Shown here one piece after another: positions 6,289-13,101 of a stretch of 20,294 bases of DNA (position 1 is its first letter; the number at the start of each line of letters is the position of its first letter). The translations under genes were made by a program, and so were the position numbers. The notes under the pieces were generated by a model. The model did no database searches. It was not told the DNA's origin and saw nothing but the letters and a program-made list of their open reading frames with translations. Source of the stretch: a virus. The stretch spans positions 1-20,294 of IMG/VR virus record IMGVR_UViG_3300044535_002622. The stretch is one strand, 5' to 3'.

Positions 6289-6551
6289 GATGAACTCCTT
6301 TGGTTTTTTGGTACATACCCAATATAACAGGTATATGTTTTCGTGTCAAGTGTTTTTTTGTTTTTTTTCAACCGATAACGCCGACATCTTTCGGCGTTAG
6401 TCATTGAATCAGGGTGGGAGGGTTTTCCTGCTGGATTACCAGTAAAATGATGATTGCAGTCTTTACAGCGATAACGCTGTTTTCCTGACACAGAGAACCC
6501 TTTTTTAGAGATTCTCTGTGATTGACATTTGGGACAATTAAAGAACTCCAT
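6285..6551 (-). CDS. Zinc-ribbon protein related to transposase N-terminal domains
   Basis: 88 aa, ATG at 6551 with AGGAGATT upstream, overlapping the stop of the 219-aa gene by 14 nt. C6-P-K-C9 and C29-K-D-C32 form a four-cysteine zinc ribbon (NCPKCQSQRISKKG, YRCKDCNHHFTG) as at the N-terminus of IS1-type InsA and related transposases, followed by a basic helix NAERCRRYRLKKNKK seen in small DNA-binding proteins. No transposase catalytic domain is attached, so it is probably a stand-alone DNA-binding regulator. The final about 20 codons overlie the family A promoter at 6321-6349, so the C-terminus may be constrained by the promoter rather than by protein function. Confidence 0.7.
   Translation of the reverse strand: MEFFNCPKCQSQRISKKGFSVSGKQRYRCKDCNHHFTGNPAGKPSHPDSMTNAERCRRYRLKKNKKTLDTKTYTCYIGYVPKNQRSSS
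6321..6349 (-). promoter_or_regulatory. Family A promoter 1 (TTGACA, 17 bp, TATATT)
   Basis: -35 TTGACA at 6349-6344, exactly 17-bp spacer, -10 TATATT at 6326-6321. It drives the coiled-coil gene leftwards. An imperfect inverted repeat (ATACC ... GGTAT) spans the spacer and the region just past -10, an operator-like arrangement shared with the other two copies. Confidence 0.8.
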
Positions 6552-7197
6552 AATCTCCTAGTGTAAACATAGCCTCTATGTCTCCTTTTTTTGCTTTTGC
6601 TTTTGCTTCTGCCATTGCTTGACGATCTTTCTCATTCTGTTTTCTTGTTTTGTCGTCCATTTTACGATAAGCTTTTTCAGCTTCTTTGAAACCTTTAAAA
6701 ACCGAAACGCTACCCCATACTTCGGTCTGATAGCAATCTTGGAATAAACCAGATTGTAAATCTTTTTTAATTTTAAAGATAATTCTCTCGAAAATAGTGT
6801 CGGTAACAGCACCCTCAAAACCGACTACATAAAAGGATTTTCCGTTAACAGATAAATGCGCTATACAAGCGGCGCGTCCAGTATTGACACAGCCTAACGA
6901 TTCCGCTCCTACCACATAACTTAGGTGGCGAGATAACTTGTGTTGTAAAGACTGTTCTTTACTGGTCGCTTGTTTTTTGACAGTCTTAACTTGATTGACT
7001 GTGACATTGTATGTCTGTAGTTTTTTCATATATTTTTCTGACCAAGCCTTAGCCGCTTCATAGCTACGGCGGTAAGATACTTTATCATCAGGAAAATAGC
7101 AAAACCATTTATCTTTATCGACACCAATACCTTTTTTGATTTCAACTTTTTCTGCTACTGCAACGTAGTGACCAGGTGCTTGTCTGTTAAATTTCAT
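6538..7197 (-). CDS. Unknown protein, 219 aa
   Basis: ATG at 7197 with a strong AAAGGAGG ribosome binding site, behind family A promoter 2. N-terminal part is beta-rich and basic, a central segment contains CVNTGRAACIAHLSVNGKSF and a long C-terminal helix is very rich in K, A and E (about 175-210) and ends EAMFTLGDYGVL. Nothing recognised. The gene is translationally coupled to the zinc-ribbon gene, and its C-terminal YGVL shares DNA with that gene's start. Confidence 0.7.
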   Translation of the reverse strand: MKFNRQAPGHYVAVAEKVEIKKGIGVDKDKWFCYFPDDKVSYRRSYEAAKAWSEKYMKKLQTYNVTVNQVKTVKKQATSKEQSLQHKLSRHLSYVVGAESLGCVNTGRAACIAHLSVNGKSFYVVGFEGAVTDTIFERIIFKIKKDLQSGLFQDCYQTEVWGSVSVFKGFKEAEKAYRKMDDKTRKQNEKDRQAMAEAKAKAKKGDIEAMFTLGDYGVL

Positions 7198-7230
7198 CGT
7201 AACCTCCTTTGTGTGTTTTGGTATATAACC

Positions 7231-7259
7231 AATATAACAGGGATATGTTTGTATGTCAA
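7231..7259 (-). promoter_or_regulatory. Family A promoter 2 (TTGACA, 17 bp, TATATT)
   Basis: -35 TTGACA at 7259-7254, 17-bp spacer, -10 TATATT at 7236-7231, about 35 bp before the ATG of the 219-aa gene. Sequence is nearly identical to copies 1 and 3 over about 40 bp, while flanks differ, so the block behaves as a mobile or conserved regulatory cassette. One half of the inverted repeat is altered (GGATAT instead of GGTATAT). Confidence 0.85.
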
Positions 7260-7313
7260 GGGGTTAAGAAAAATTTTTAAACCCCGATGAGACTAGCCAA
7301 GATACATAACAGA

Positions 7314-7338
7314 CATAGCTTTAAGTGCTATGGTTTTT
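7314..7338 (+). terminator. Hairpin plus T-run, terminator-like on the plus strand
   Basis: CATAGC (7314-7319) pairs with GCTATG (7327-7332) and is followed by GTTTTTT. No plus-strand gene ends here; it may end an antisense or small transcript, or be fortuitous. Confidence 0.35.
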
Positions 7339-7340
7339 TG

Positions 7341-7356
7341 ACAAGGTGTACCTTGT
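7341..7356. promoter_or_regulatory. 16-bp palindrome ACAAGGTGTACCTTGT, possible operator
   Basis: Two 7-bp arms with a 2-bp centre, the size of a dimeric repressor site, in the 146-bp gap between the 219-aa gene's promoter and the stop of the 102-aa gene. It overlaps a TTGACA on the plus strand (7339-7344). Confidence 0.35.
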
Positions 7357-7408
7357 AACCCAAATTTTTTGTAAAGACTGCTTTTAATCCCAGATAACCG
7401 AGATTTTG

Positions 7409-7717
7409 TTACACATTGATCCTCAGCAATAACCTCTTCCAAATTTCTTGATCGATTAGTCCGCCCTGATAATAAGGAATATGATAATAGACTTTTTTAA
7501 ATTCTTCTTTTGAAGGAATCTCTACATTTAGGGACTCTGCTTCTGTCAATACTTTTGAGGTTTTGTCTTGAACTCTTTCTTTTTGCGCTTCTTTTTGCGC
7601 TTTAAGGTGTTCTAGATCGGATAGCTTGGCTTGAAAAATCTCAATTTGAGATTTTAAGTAGTCTATTTCAGACCGTAAGTCAGCAAGTTGAGAATCAATT
7701 TTGTCGATGGTAGCCAT
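7409..7717 (-). CDS. Small coiled-coil protein, 102 aa
   Basis: ATG at 7717 with AAAGGAG at ideal spacing behind family A promoter 3. Residues 1-50 form a coiled coil with clear heptads (IDKIDSQLADLRSEIDYLKS, then QIEIFQAKLSDLEHLKAQ), followed by a basic linker and a C-terminal segment EEFKKVYYHIPYYQGGLIDQ. The leader is homologous to that of the ATA-start gene at 6288. It may oligomerise; its role is unknown. Confidence 0.7.
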   Translation of the reverse strand: MATIDKIDSQLADLRSEIDYLKSQIEIFQAKLSDLEHLKAQKEAQKERVQDKTSKVLTEAESLNVEIPSKEEFKKVYYHIPYYQGGLIDQEIWKRLLLRINV

Positions 7718-7750
7718 GTTGAACTCCTTTATGTTTGTTGGTATATACCC

Positions 7751-7779
7751 AATATAACAGGTATATGTTTGTATGTCAA
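7751..7779 (-). promoter_or_regulatory. Family A promoter 3 (TTGACA, 17 bp, TATATT)
   Basis: -35 TTGACA at 7779-7774, 17-bp spacer, -10 TATATT at 7756-7751, about 33 bp before the ATG at 7717. This copy has the most complete inverted repeat (ATATACC and GGTATAT around a 10-bp centre), placing an operator across spacer and -10. Confidence 0.85.
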
Positions 7780-7910
7780 GTAGTTTGTCAAACTTTTTTA
7801 TTATCTTTTTGTAGTTTGTAGATTTACCTATGGTTACACTGATCGCAGGACTGTCAAAAATCTCGGAAAATCAAGCCAATAAAGTAATCACACACTTTTT
7901 GACAGATGAC

Positions 7911-7937
7911 AACTGATAACTGATAACTGATAACTGA
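7911..7937. repeat. TGATAAC heptamer tandem repeat
   Basis: Three full TGATAAC units and a partial one. Shorter runs of the same heptamer occur near 4631, 4891, 5647, 8178 and 15553. Short tandem heptamers of this type are characteristic of many cyanobacterial chromosomes and support a cyanobacterial host. It lies directly after the stop of the 47-aa gene. The rest of the 7780-7937 gap holds an inverted repeat, CTGTCAAAAA near 7853 and TTTTTGACAG near 7896, and no gene. Confidence 0.8.
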
Positions 7938-8081
7938 TTACAGCTTCGGATATTTGTCTACCACTGTTTGTGCTTTCTGATTTAAAGATTGAGTTATTTG
8001 CTCAATCTCTTCGTAGAAAATTTGAGCCTTTTTAATTTTAGGAATTTGTGTTGTTTCGATTGGTTGTTTATCGCTAGACAT
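7938..8081 (-). CDS. Unknown small protein, 47 aa
   Basis: ATG at 8081, GAGG ribosome binding site in the conserved family B leader, stop TAA at 7940-7938. Sequence MSSDKQPIETTQIPKIKKAQ then a helix IFYEEIEQITQSLNQKAQTV ending VDKYPKL. It sits behind family B cassette 1, exactly where the other four cassettes have genes, which supports it being real despite its size. Confidence 0.65.
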   Translation of the reverse strand: MSSDKQPIETTQIPKIKKAQIFYEEIEQITQSLNQKAQTVVDKYPKL

Positions 8082-8114
8082 GACTTAGTACCTCGTGTGT
8101 TTTGGTTACTTTCT

Positions 8115-8157
8115 ATTGTGGATCGTTCTCCCAGAAATGTCAATAGATTGGGAGAAT
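8115..8157 (-). promoter_or_regulatory. Family B promoter/operator 1
   Basis: -35 TTGACA at 8143-8138, 17-bp spacer, -10 CACAAT at 8120-8115. A 33-bp inverted repeat (arms ATTCTCCCA and TGGGAGAAC on the minus strand, 8125-8157) brackets the -35, so a bound dimer would block RNA polymerase. The conserved block continues past the -10 as AGAAAGTAACCAAAACAC. Confidence 0.85.
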
Positions 8158-8199
8158 TATTTCTGAACGTTTGTACTACTGATAACTGATAACTAGGAA

Positions 8200-9579
8200 C
8201 TAACTAATCTCTATGTCGTTAGCGTCAGCAAAGTCATTGACATTCATGAACCAGTCTTCCCATTCATCAGGGTCGGATAGATTGACTTTATCGACTGTCC
8301 ACTGTCCATGCAAATATAGCCCTGCTTTCCACTTGTCAGGATATGGATGCTTTGTTTTTTCGGTATCGTTGGGAGTAAGAATAAACTGGAGAATGTCTTT
8401 TCCCCATTTACCTTTTTTGATATTGTAAAAGCAAGACAATGCGTCAATTAAGTCGTCGCACTCTTGTTGGTAGTCAGCAAAGTTTTCTGGCAGTTTAAAC
8501 TTAGATTTTTTAGCCGTCAGTTTTTTATCTGATTTAGGTTTTGGTTCGGCTTCCAATTGATTGCTTTTTAGTTGCTTATTCTCCTGTTCAAGTTGATAAA
8601 TACGAGCATGCAGCTGAGTAACAGATTCGTTTAGAACTGTTATTTGTTTTGTTTCTCTTTGCAGTAGATAAACTGTAGATTCTAGGTCGTGAACTTGTTG
8701 CTTTAAGTTTTCAATCCATGCTTCATTGTACTCTTTGCCCTGTTTTAATTCATGGATACGAGCCGTCAACTGGTTAATAATCTCAGATCCTTCTTTATTC
8801 TCACGCTGTCTGAGATTGTGCATCTCTTGAACAGATTGAGTCAATTCAAGATTTTCCCATTCTAATTTTTGAACTAAATTAGTTAATTCCTGATTCTTTT
8901 CCAAAATTACAGGTTCACTTAATAACTGATCAACAAGCGCAACTTGTCGTTTTTCAGAGAAAGATAACTCATCATCGGATTTTAACTCATTTTCAGTTTC
9001 CTGATTTTCTGGAAGGGTGTATTTACAATTATCAAGAGAATCCCACAAATTATCAAATTCAACACAGTCATCTTGATTATAGTTTTCTAGTGCGTCCCAA
9101 AGCTTTTGGATGTCATAATTTGCAACAAATAACCCTTGCGTTTTGACCGTAACATAATCACCGTTATCAGTGACTGACAATGTTTCTCCGAAACACTTTT
9201 GGTTAATTTGATTGAGGGTGCTTTGGAAAAGCCTGATAATTGTGGCTTTTTCGTAAAGTTCGATATTTGAAGTCATTTTTTTGTCCTCTTGTGGGGTGTA
9301 TTTACAATCATCTAAATGATCCCAAACCTCGTAACAGGAAAGCTCGTACTTTTTTTGACTATAATTCTCTAAAACATCAAAAAGCTTTTGAGTATCATAG
9401 TCCCCAACAAATAAACCATGTCCTCTGACTGTAACATAATCGCTGTTATCATCGCTGTTATCAATAACGCTTACTATTCCGTAGCTTCCCTCAAAGTATT
9501 TTTGACTAATCTGATTAAAATTGTCTTCAATGCGCTTAATAAGCGTATCTCTTTCGTAAAGTTCGATATTTGAAGCCAT
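8200..9579 (-). CDS. Unknown coiled-coil protein with duplicated N-terminal domain, 459 aa
   Basis: I choose ATG at 9579 (MASNIELYE) with an AGAGGACAAAAAA leader; a longer frame to 9669 would run through the family B promoter. Residues 1-98 and 102-190 are a tandem repeat (SNIELYE, then DYVTV..-GLFV-.YD.QKL.D.LENY, ending WD.LD.CKYT); the same domain occurs once in the 180-aa protein upstream. Residues about 215-360 form a long coiled coil rich in Q, E and L. The C-terminal about 95 residues are Trp-rich and acidic (DKWKAGLYLHGQW, DPDEWEDWFMNVNDFADAND). The second repeat begins with M102 behind a retained copy of the GAGGACAAAAAA leader (9274-9290), so a shorter isoform may be made. Function unknown. 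Confidence 0.75.
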   Translation of the reverse strand: MASNIELYERDTLIKRIEDNFNQISQKYFEGSYGIVSVIDNSDDNSDYVTVRGHGLFVGDYDTQKLFDVLENYSQKKYELSCYEVWDHLDDCKYTPQEDKKMTSNIELYEKATIIRLFQSTLNQINQKCFGETLSVTDNGDYVTVKTQGLFVANYDIQKLWDALENYNQDDCVEFDNLWDSLDNCKYTLPENQETENELKSDDELSFSEKRQVALVDQLLSEPVILEKNQELTNLVQKLEWENLELTQSVQEMHNLRQRENKEGSEIINQLTARIHELKQGKEYNEAWIENLKQQVHDLESTVYLLQRETKQITVLNESVTQLHARIYQLEQENKQLKSNQLEAEPKPKSDKKLTAKKSKFKLPENFADYQQECDDLIDALSCFYNIKKGKWGKDILQFILTPNDTEKTKHPYPDKWKAGLYLHGQWTVDKVNLSDPDEWEDWFMNVNDFADANDIEIS

Positions 9580-9613
9580 TTTTTTGTCCTCTTGTGTTTG
9601 TTTGCCTAGTCTT

Positions 9614-9656
9614 ATCTTACAAAATTCTCCCAATAAAGTCAAGTATATGGGAGAAT
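9614..9656 (-). promoter_or_regulatory. Family B promoter/operator 2
   Basis: -35 TTGACT at 9642-9637, 17-bp spacer, -10 TAAGAT at 9619-9614, with the 33-bp inverted repeat ATTCTCCCA/TGGGAGAAT at 9624-9656. Drives the 459-aa gene. Downstream of -10 this copy lacks the AGTAACCAAAACACA leader of the others, so only the operator core is conserved. Confidence 0.85.
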
Positions 9657-9674
9657 TGTTTTTGAACACTTGTA

Positions 9675-10217
9675 CTAATATGAGTAATAAAACTCATCTA
9701 CTTTTTGAGGTGTAATGCCAGCATCATAGATGCGTCGGCGAATATCAATTGCGTCACCTTTAGCACTTAAGCTGTAAAATTTGCATAACTTGCGGAGTTC
9801 ACCCCAAGACAATTCATACAGCCGTCTTTTTAACTTACTGTAATCGTCGTCATATTCCGATTCTTTGCTAACGACTTGGCTATCTTGTTTTGTAGAATTT
9901 TCTGGAATGTTACTGTCACTAGCTTCTAGAATATATTCGCAATCTCGAAGGTAATCAGAAAGGTCAAAGTAGCCGCCGTTGGCAAAATCTTCATTGGTAT
10001 AATTGCATAAAGCATCCAAGAGTGACGGAACATGGTATTCAATCCCATCAATTGTCGCTACTAATAAATCACCTAAGCGATTAACCGATATTTCTGAATG
10101 AAAAATGTCACCAAAAGAATAATCCATAATTGATTCCATGCGGGACTCAATTTCTTCAGCAAGCTCGCCTACGGTGAAATCAGAGAACAGTTCGTTAAAC
10201 CATTTATCGTTAGCCAT
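9675..10217 (-). CDS. Unknown protein with C-terminal SAP-like domain, 180 aa
   Basis: ATG at 10217 with AGAGG upstream. Residues 40-97 (ISVNRLGDLLVATIDGIEYH, then LLDALCNY and DYLRDCEY) are a single copy of the domain duplicated in the 459-aa protein downstream. After an acidic linker, residues 135-167 (LSWGELRKLCKFYSLSAKGD, then AIDIRRRIYDAG) fit a SAP DNA-binding motif. It is expressed from family B cassette 3 and ends 6 nt before the cassette 2 block. A DNA-associated role is plausible but unproven. Confidence 0.7.
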   Translation of the reverse strand: MANDKWFNELFSDFTVGELAEEIESRMESIMDYSFGDIFHSEISVNRLGDLLVATIDGIEYHVPSLLDALCNYTNEDFANGGYFDLSDYLRDCEYILEASDSNIPENSTKQDSQVVSKESEYDDDYSKLKRRLYELSWGELRKLCKFYSLSAKGDAIDIRRRIYDAGITPQKVDEFYYSY

Positions 10218-10252
10218 GTTTTGTTACCTCTGTGTGTTTTGCTTACATTTCT

Positions 10253-10295
10253 ATATTAGATCATTCTCCCAATAAAGTCAAGTATATGGGAGAAT
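10253..10295 (-). promoter_or_regulatory. Family B promoter/operator 3
   Basis: -35 TTGACT at 10281-10276, 17-bp spacer, -10 TAATAT at 10258-10253, inverted repeat ATTCTCCCA/TGGGAGAAT at 10263-10295. The operator begins at the stop codon of the upstream gene. The leader 10231-10253 is identical over 23 nt to the leader of the 153-aa gene at 16467-16489. Confidence 0.85.
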
Positions 10296-10675
10296 TATTT
10301 TTGAGCATTTGTACTACGTCTTTGTTTATAACGTTGGTGTTGATCCTGTTTTCGTTTAGGATCGAGTTCTCGGTGTTCCAAGCAGTATCCAGAATTGTTT
10401 CGGGCATTAAGTGCCGTAAATTTACCCAAAACTAAGCAGGCAACGCAGTATTTAGTTTCAGGGATAACTGCTTCTGTAGAAAAGTTGATTCCTTTTTTTG
10501 CGATTATTTCAGGAGGTTTATCGCAGATTAAAGCTACTTTTATCAAAGCTACGCCTGATACAGAGTAATCTTGTAATTTAACAAGATTTAAGTTAGTGTC
10601 GATATTGTCGATTTTTTGAATAGAAGATTTTAAAATTTTAAAATCTTCTGACTTAAGAGATACGATTAAGATCAT
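10295..10675 (-). CDS. Putative zinc-finger basic protein, 126 aa
   Basis: I take ATG at 10675; a GTG at 10690 overlapping the previous stop is possible and would give 131 aa. C77-V-A-C80 and C98-L-E-H101 (KYCVACLVLGKF, NNSGYCLEHRE) look like a C2-CH zinc finger of the kind found in small phage DNA-binding proteins, followed by a strongly basic tail (DPKRKQDQHQRYKQRR). The N-terminal half is hydrophobic/beta. A perfect 28-bp palindrome is embedded at 10622-10649, codons 9-18. Co-transcribed with the 183-aa gene upstream. Confidence 0.65.
   Translation of the reverse strand: MILIVSLKSEDFKILKSSIQKIDNIDTNLNLVKLQDYSVSGVALIKVALICDKPPEIIAKKGINFSTEAVIPETKYCVACLVLGKFTALNARNNSGYCLEHRELDPKRKQDQHQRYKQRRSTNAQK
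10622..10649. repeat. 28-bp perfect AT-rich palindrome inside the zinc-finger gene
   Basis: Arms AGAAGATTTTAAAA and its complement with no spacer, 26 nt after the start codon. It could form a hairpin in the mRNA that limits translation, or be an operator for the gene's own product. AT-rich composition makes chance palindromes more likely, but 28 perfect bases are notable. Confidence 0.6.
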
Positions 10676-10686
10676 AAGGTTGCAAA

Positions 10687-11238
10687 TCACTCTTGAGGTA
10701 AATAGAAAAATCCTTTAATTGCTGGAAGACAATTAAAATTAACAGGCAAAAAAACAACTTTTATGCCATCGCAATACCAGCCATTATCATGTAAAAAAGT
10801 AAATCTTTCATCAAGATTAGCACCTTTGGTATAAATACACTTACTTTTGATGTACTTGAGTACATTTTGCGTTTTTTCTATGCAATCATCAAAAGCTTTT
10901 TCTATTTGATGTGATTGATATGGTCCGATAATAATTTCTTGACCATCGACCTGACAACATTCAGCGTAAAACTCCCCTAAGATACTGCTAAGACTAGGAT
11001 GCAAGTAGATCGTTTCTTCATTTCTAGTAGCCGTAGCAGGAACGACAGCACTATTATCTTTTAAATAACAGTAAGAATCAAACTTAATATTATCTGTATC
11101 GACAAAACCTTGTTTGCTTAATGCCCATTTTATAGTTTCTTTACAGGGATTACCGTCTTCCCCGATAAACGGAGGTTTTGCGTTCCACATATTAGCCAAC
11201 GATACCGTTTTTGCGCCCAATCTTTTGTATATGTTCAT
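10687..11238 (-). CDS. Unknown protein, 183 aa
   Basis: ATG at 11238 with a weak GAAG ribosome binding site. Contains several cysteines and histidines without an obvious metal motif; segments TIYLHPSLSSILGEFYAECC and DGIKVVFLPVNFNCLPAIKG are the most structured parts. Stop overlaps the GTG start option of the next gene (GAGTGA). No family recognised. No family B cassette precedes it; a weak hairpin lies between it and the upstream gene. Confidence 0.65.
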   Translation of the reverse strand: MNIYKRLGAKTVSLANMWNAKPPFIGEDGNPCKETIKWALSKQGFVDTDNIKFDSYCYLKDNSAVVPATATRNEETIYLHPSLSSILGEFYAECCQVDGQEIIIGPYQSHQIEKAFDDCIEKTQNVLKYIKSKCIYTKGANLDERFTFLHDNGWYCDGIKVVFLPVNFNCLPAIKGFFYLPQE

Positions 11239-11266
11239 AATCTTCGTTAATGCTAGTGTTAATATG

Positions 11267-11288
11267 AAACGGGAAATTATCCCCGTTT
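11267..11288 (-). terminator. Weak hairpin AAACGGG/CCCGTTT between genes
   Basis: 7-bp stem with an 8-nt loop in the 65-bp gap after the 124-aa gene, followed on both strands by only short T-runs. Possible bidirectional terminator of low strength. Confidence 0.35.
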
Positions 11289-11303
11289 TGACTTAGTTGG
11301 TTA

Positions 11304-11678
11304 TTACCAAATGCTATAAAAGTGATAACCGCCTTTTATAGCCTCTACGCCGCTGATTAAGGGTTTATAAGCGGCGTATATCTCTTTTTCCGTCGGCAAC
11401 TCTAGGGACAAATCAACTAAAGCCGTCACGCTGTAGAGTGTGTCATGACATCCGCGAGCTAAACCCCCCGCAGGAACCTTAACTAGCTCTGAGACATAGA
11501 TAGTGGTGTAATTTAGAACGTCAGTCATATTATGACTGTGTTTTGTCTGAATAGCTTTTGCTATAAAACTAGCAATTGTGTGACTTCTCCAGTACCATCC
11601 GTGGGGACCGATGTAACCATCTTCGTAAATACGAATTCTGTTGGCTTTAAACTTTTTAAATCCAGTTTTTGTGTTCAT
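11304..11678 (-). CDS. Unknown protein, 124 aa
   Basis: ATG at 11678 behind family B cassette 4. N-terminal basic segment (KTGFKKFKANRIRIYEDG), then GPHGWYWRSHTIASFIAKAI, a region VKVPAGGLARGCHDTLYSVT and an aromatic C-terminus GGYHFYSIW. Nothing recognised; the glycine-rich middle could be a loop of an enzyme-like fold, but no catalytic pattern is evident. Confidence 0.65.
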   Translation of the reverse strand: MNTKTGFKKFKANRIRIYEDGYIGPHGWYWRSHTIASFIAKAIQTKHSHNMTDVLNYTTIYVSELVKVPAGGLARGCHDTLYSVTALVDLSLELPTEKEIYAAYKPLISGVEAIKGGYHFYSIW

Positions 11679-11711
11679 GATTGTTACTTTTCCGTGTTTT
11701 GGTTACTTTCT

Positions 11712-11754
11712 ATTGTGGATCGTTCTCCCAGTAATGTCAATAGATTGGGAGAAT
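11712..11754 (-). promoter_or_regulatory. Family B promoter/operator 4
   Basis: -35 TTGACA at 11740-11735, 17-bp spacer, -10 CACAAT at 11717-11712, inverted repeat ATTCTCCCA/TGGGAGAAC at 11722-11754. Nearly identical to cassette 1, including the AGAAAGTAACCAAAACAC leader, although the genes they drive are unrelated. Confidence 0.85.
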
Positions 11755-11777
11755 CTTTTCTGAGCAGATGTACTAAT

Positions 11778-11806
11778 AAAAACGCTTAACTAAGCTAAGT
11801 GTTTTT
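11778..11806 (-). terminator. Terminator after the 412-aa gene
   Basis: AAAAAC-rich arm and its complement with a 7-nt loop and one mismatch, followed by GTTTTTATT on the minus strand. T-rich on both sides, so possibly bidirectional. It separates the 412-aa gene from cassette 4. Confidence 0.6.
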
Positions 11807-11832
11807 TATTGCTGACTAAGCGATAAGTGTAC

Positions 11833-13071
11833 TCATGAAGCTTTAGCCTTAATCTTGTCATCAAAAGCATCTATGATGTTTTGTCCTATTTTTGCTTTTT
11901 CAATTGCGCTAGACTTATTCCATTCTAAGTAAGAACCTGGAATGTCAATGTTAGCGGCAACTAACTTTTTGACAGCTAACCTAGCCGCTTCTTTTTCGCT
12001 TAGATTTTCATACTTAACTGGGTTTTTAGTTTTAAATCCTACACTAGACATTATTTCTAATCCTGTTGGGATGTGATAAATGCAGTAAGCGTCATTTCCT
12101 CCCGCAGAAATCAGATAATCGCCCAAAGCTTCTCCTTTTACTTCTCTAGTTTTACCTTCTCTGTTTAGAATAGATACGGTCTGTTTGGTAAATTTTGTGT
12201 TATCGATTACTTCTTGAAACCTATTTACGCATGGCATCTCACCAAAAAGATTTAATTCTAATTGTTTAGTTCTGGGTTCAATTGCTTGAGTTTCGGTTAT
12301 ATTGACTTGAGTATCCTTAGATTTATTAATTGTCTTTTCTGGTTTTCGATAAAACTCGTCTTTAAATGCTTGTTTTTTCTCGATCCATAGACAGTATTTT
12401 TCTGTTAATCCCCTTTTATCCATTTCTTGTTGGTATTGATCAACCCAGTAAACTACCTGTAGAAGGAGATAGCGATCCCCCCATTGAATATCTTTTTGTG
12501 TTCTAAAGTCTCTTTGCATTGATTGGGCAGCTAAAGAATACTTCCATCCGTCAATAATTTCTTTGTCTGTCCGTTCAGGAGATGGTACTTTGCAGTGTTT
12601 TTTAAGGGTAGAAACACTAACAGGGATTTTAACAGTTATATTTTTGATTTCTGCTGGTTTCTCTTGAATTAATTCTAATTTACTAACTCTTTCTCTTAAA
12701 AGTCTGTATTTATTCGATCTTTTCTCCGATCTTTTTATAGAAGCTTCGCTAGGTCTTTTCCAGAGTCCCTTCCCAGTACACTTATCTCGATATTCTTCAC
12801 GTTCTAAGTCTTCTAATTCGCTAACAATCTCTAATAACTGTTTTTTAGATTCTTCTGTTAATAATTGAAAAATAAATTGTCCTCCTGTCAGTGCGTTTAA
12901 TGATCTTTGTTGTTCCCATGTTAGGGTAATTTCTTTTTGCTCTAGATTAAATTGCTCAATAGCTGATTCTACTTTTAGAATTTCTATAACAATCTTAGCT
13001 TTGGCACGATTGCCTTTTGTAATCTTAAGTTGAGATTCCAGTCGAGCCAATTTAGTTTGTAAAGTGTTCAT
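11833..13071 (-). CDS. Unknown protein with N-terminal coiled-coil module, 412 aa
   Basis: ATG at 13071 behind family B cassette 5, without a Shine-Dalgarno sequence. Residues 1-40 (MNTLQTKLARLESQLKITKG ... EILKVESAIEQF) are shared with the 153-aa protein at 15996-16457 (MNNLQSKLARLNAQLAITRG ... KILKVEAAIE). A second coiled region follows (about 75-145, rich in K, R and E). Residues 335-385 hold GDYLISAGGNDAYCIYHIPT and a C-terminal AARLAVKKLVAANI. No catalytic motif recognised. The shared N-terminus suggests a common partner or assembly. Confidence 0.7.
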   Translation of the reverse strand: MNTLQTKLARLESQLKITKGNRAKAKIVIEILKVESAIEQFNLEQKEITLTWEQQRSLNALTGGQFIFQLLTEESKKQLLEIVSELEDLEREEYRDKCTGKGLWKRPSEASIKRSEKRSNKYRLLRERVSKLELIQEKPAEIKNITVKIPVSVSTLKKHCKVPSPERTDKEIIDGWKYSLAAQSMQRDFRTQKDIQWGDRYLLLQVVYWVDQYQQEMDKRGLTEKYCLWIEKKQAFKDEFYRKPEKTINKSKDTQVNITETQAIEPRTKQLELNLFGEMPCVNRFQEVIDNTKFTKQTVSILNREGKTREVKGEALGDYLISAGGNDAYCIYHIPTGLEIMSSVGFKTKNPVKYENLSEKEAARLAVKKLVAANIDIPGSYLEWNKSSAIEKAKIGQNIIDAFDDKIKAKAS

Positions 13072-13101
13072 GTCGTCGTTGTGTGTTTTGGTTACTTTTC
13101 T

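Noticed and set aside
8213-8428. Plus-strand frames here and at 1143-1340, 2029-2295, 7989-8189, 10232-10435, 11532-11789, 14059-14250, 16198-16419 and 18067-18291
   Set aside because: All lie antisense to better-supported minus-strand genes or cassettes, lack ribosome binding sites and have implausible composition.
9580-9669. N-terminal extension of the 459-aa protein to 9669
   Set aside because: It would translate through family B promoter 2 and its -10; the ATG at 9579 has its own ribosome binding site.
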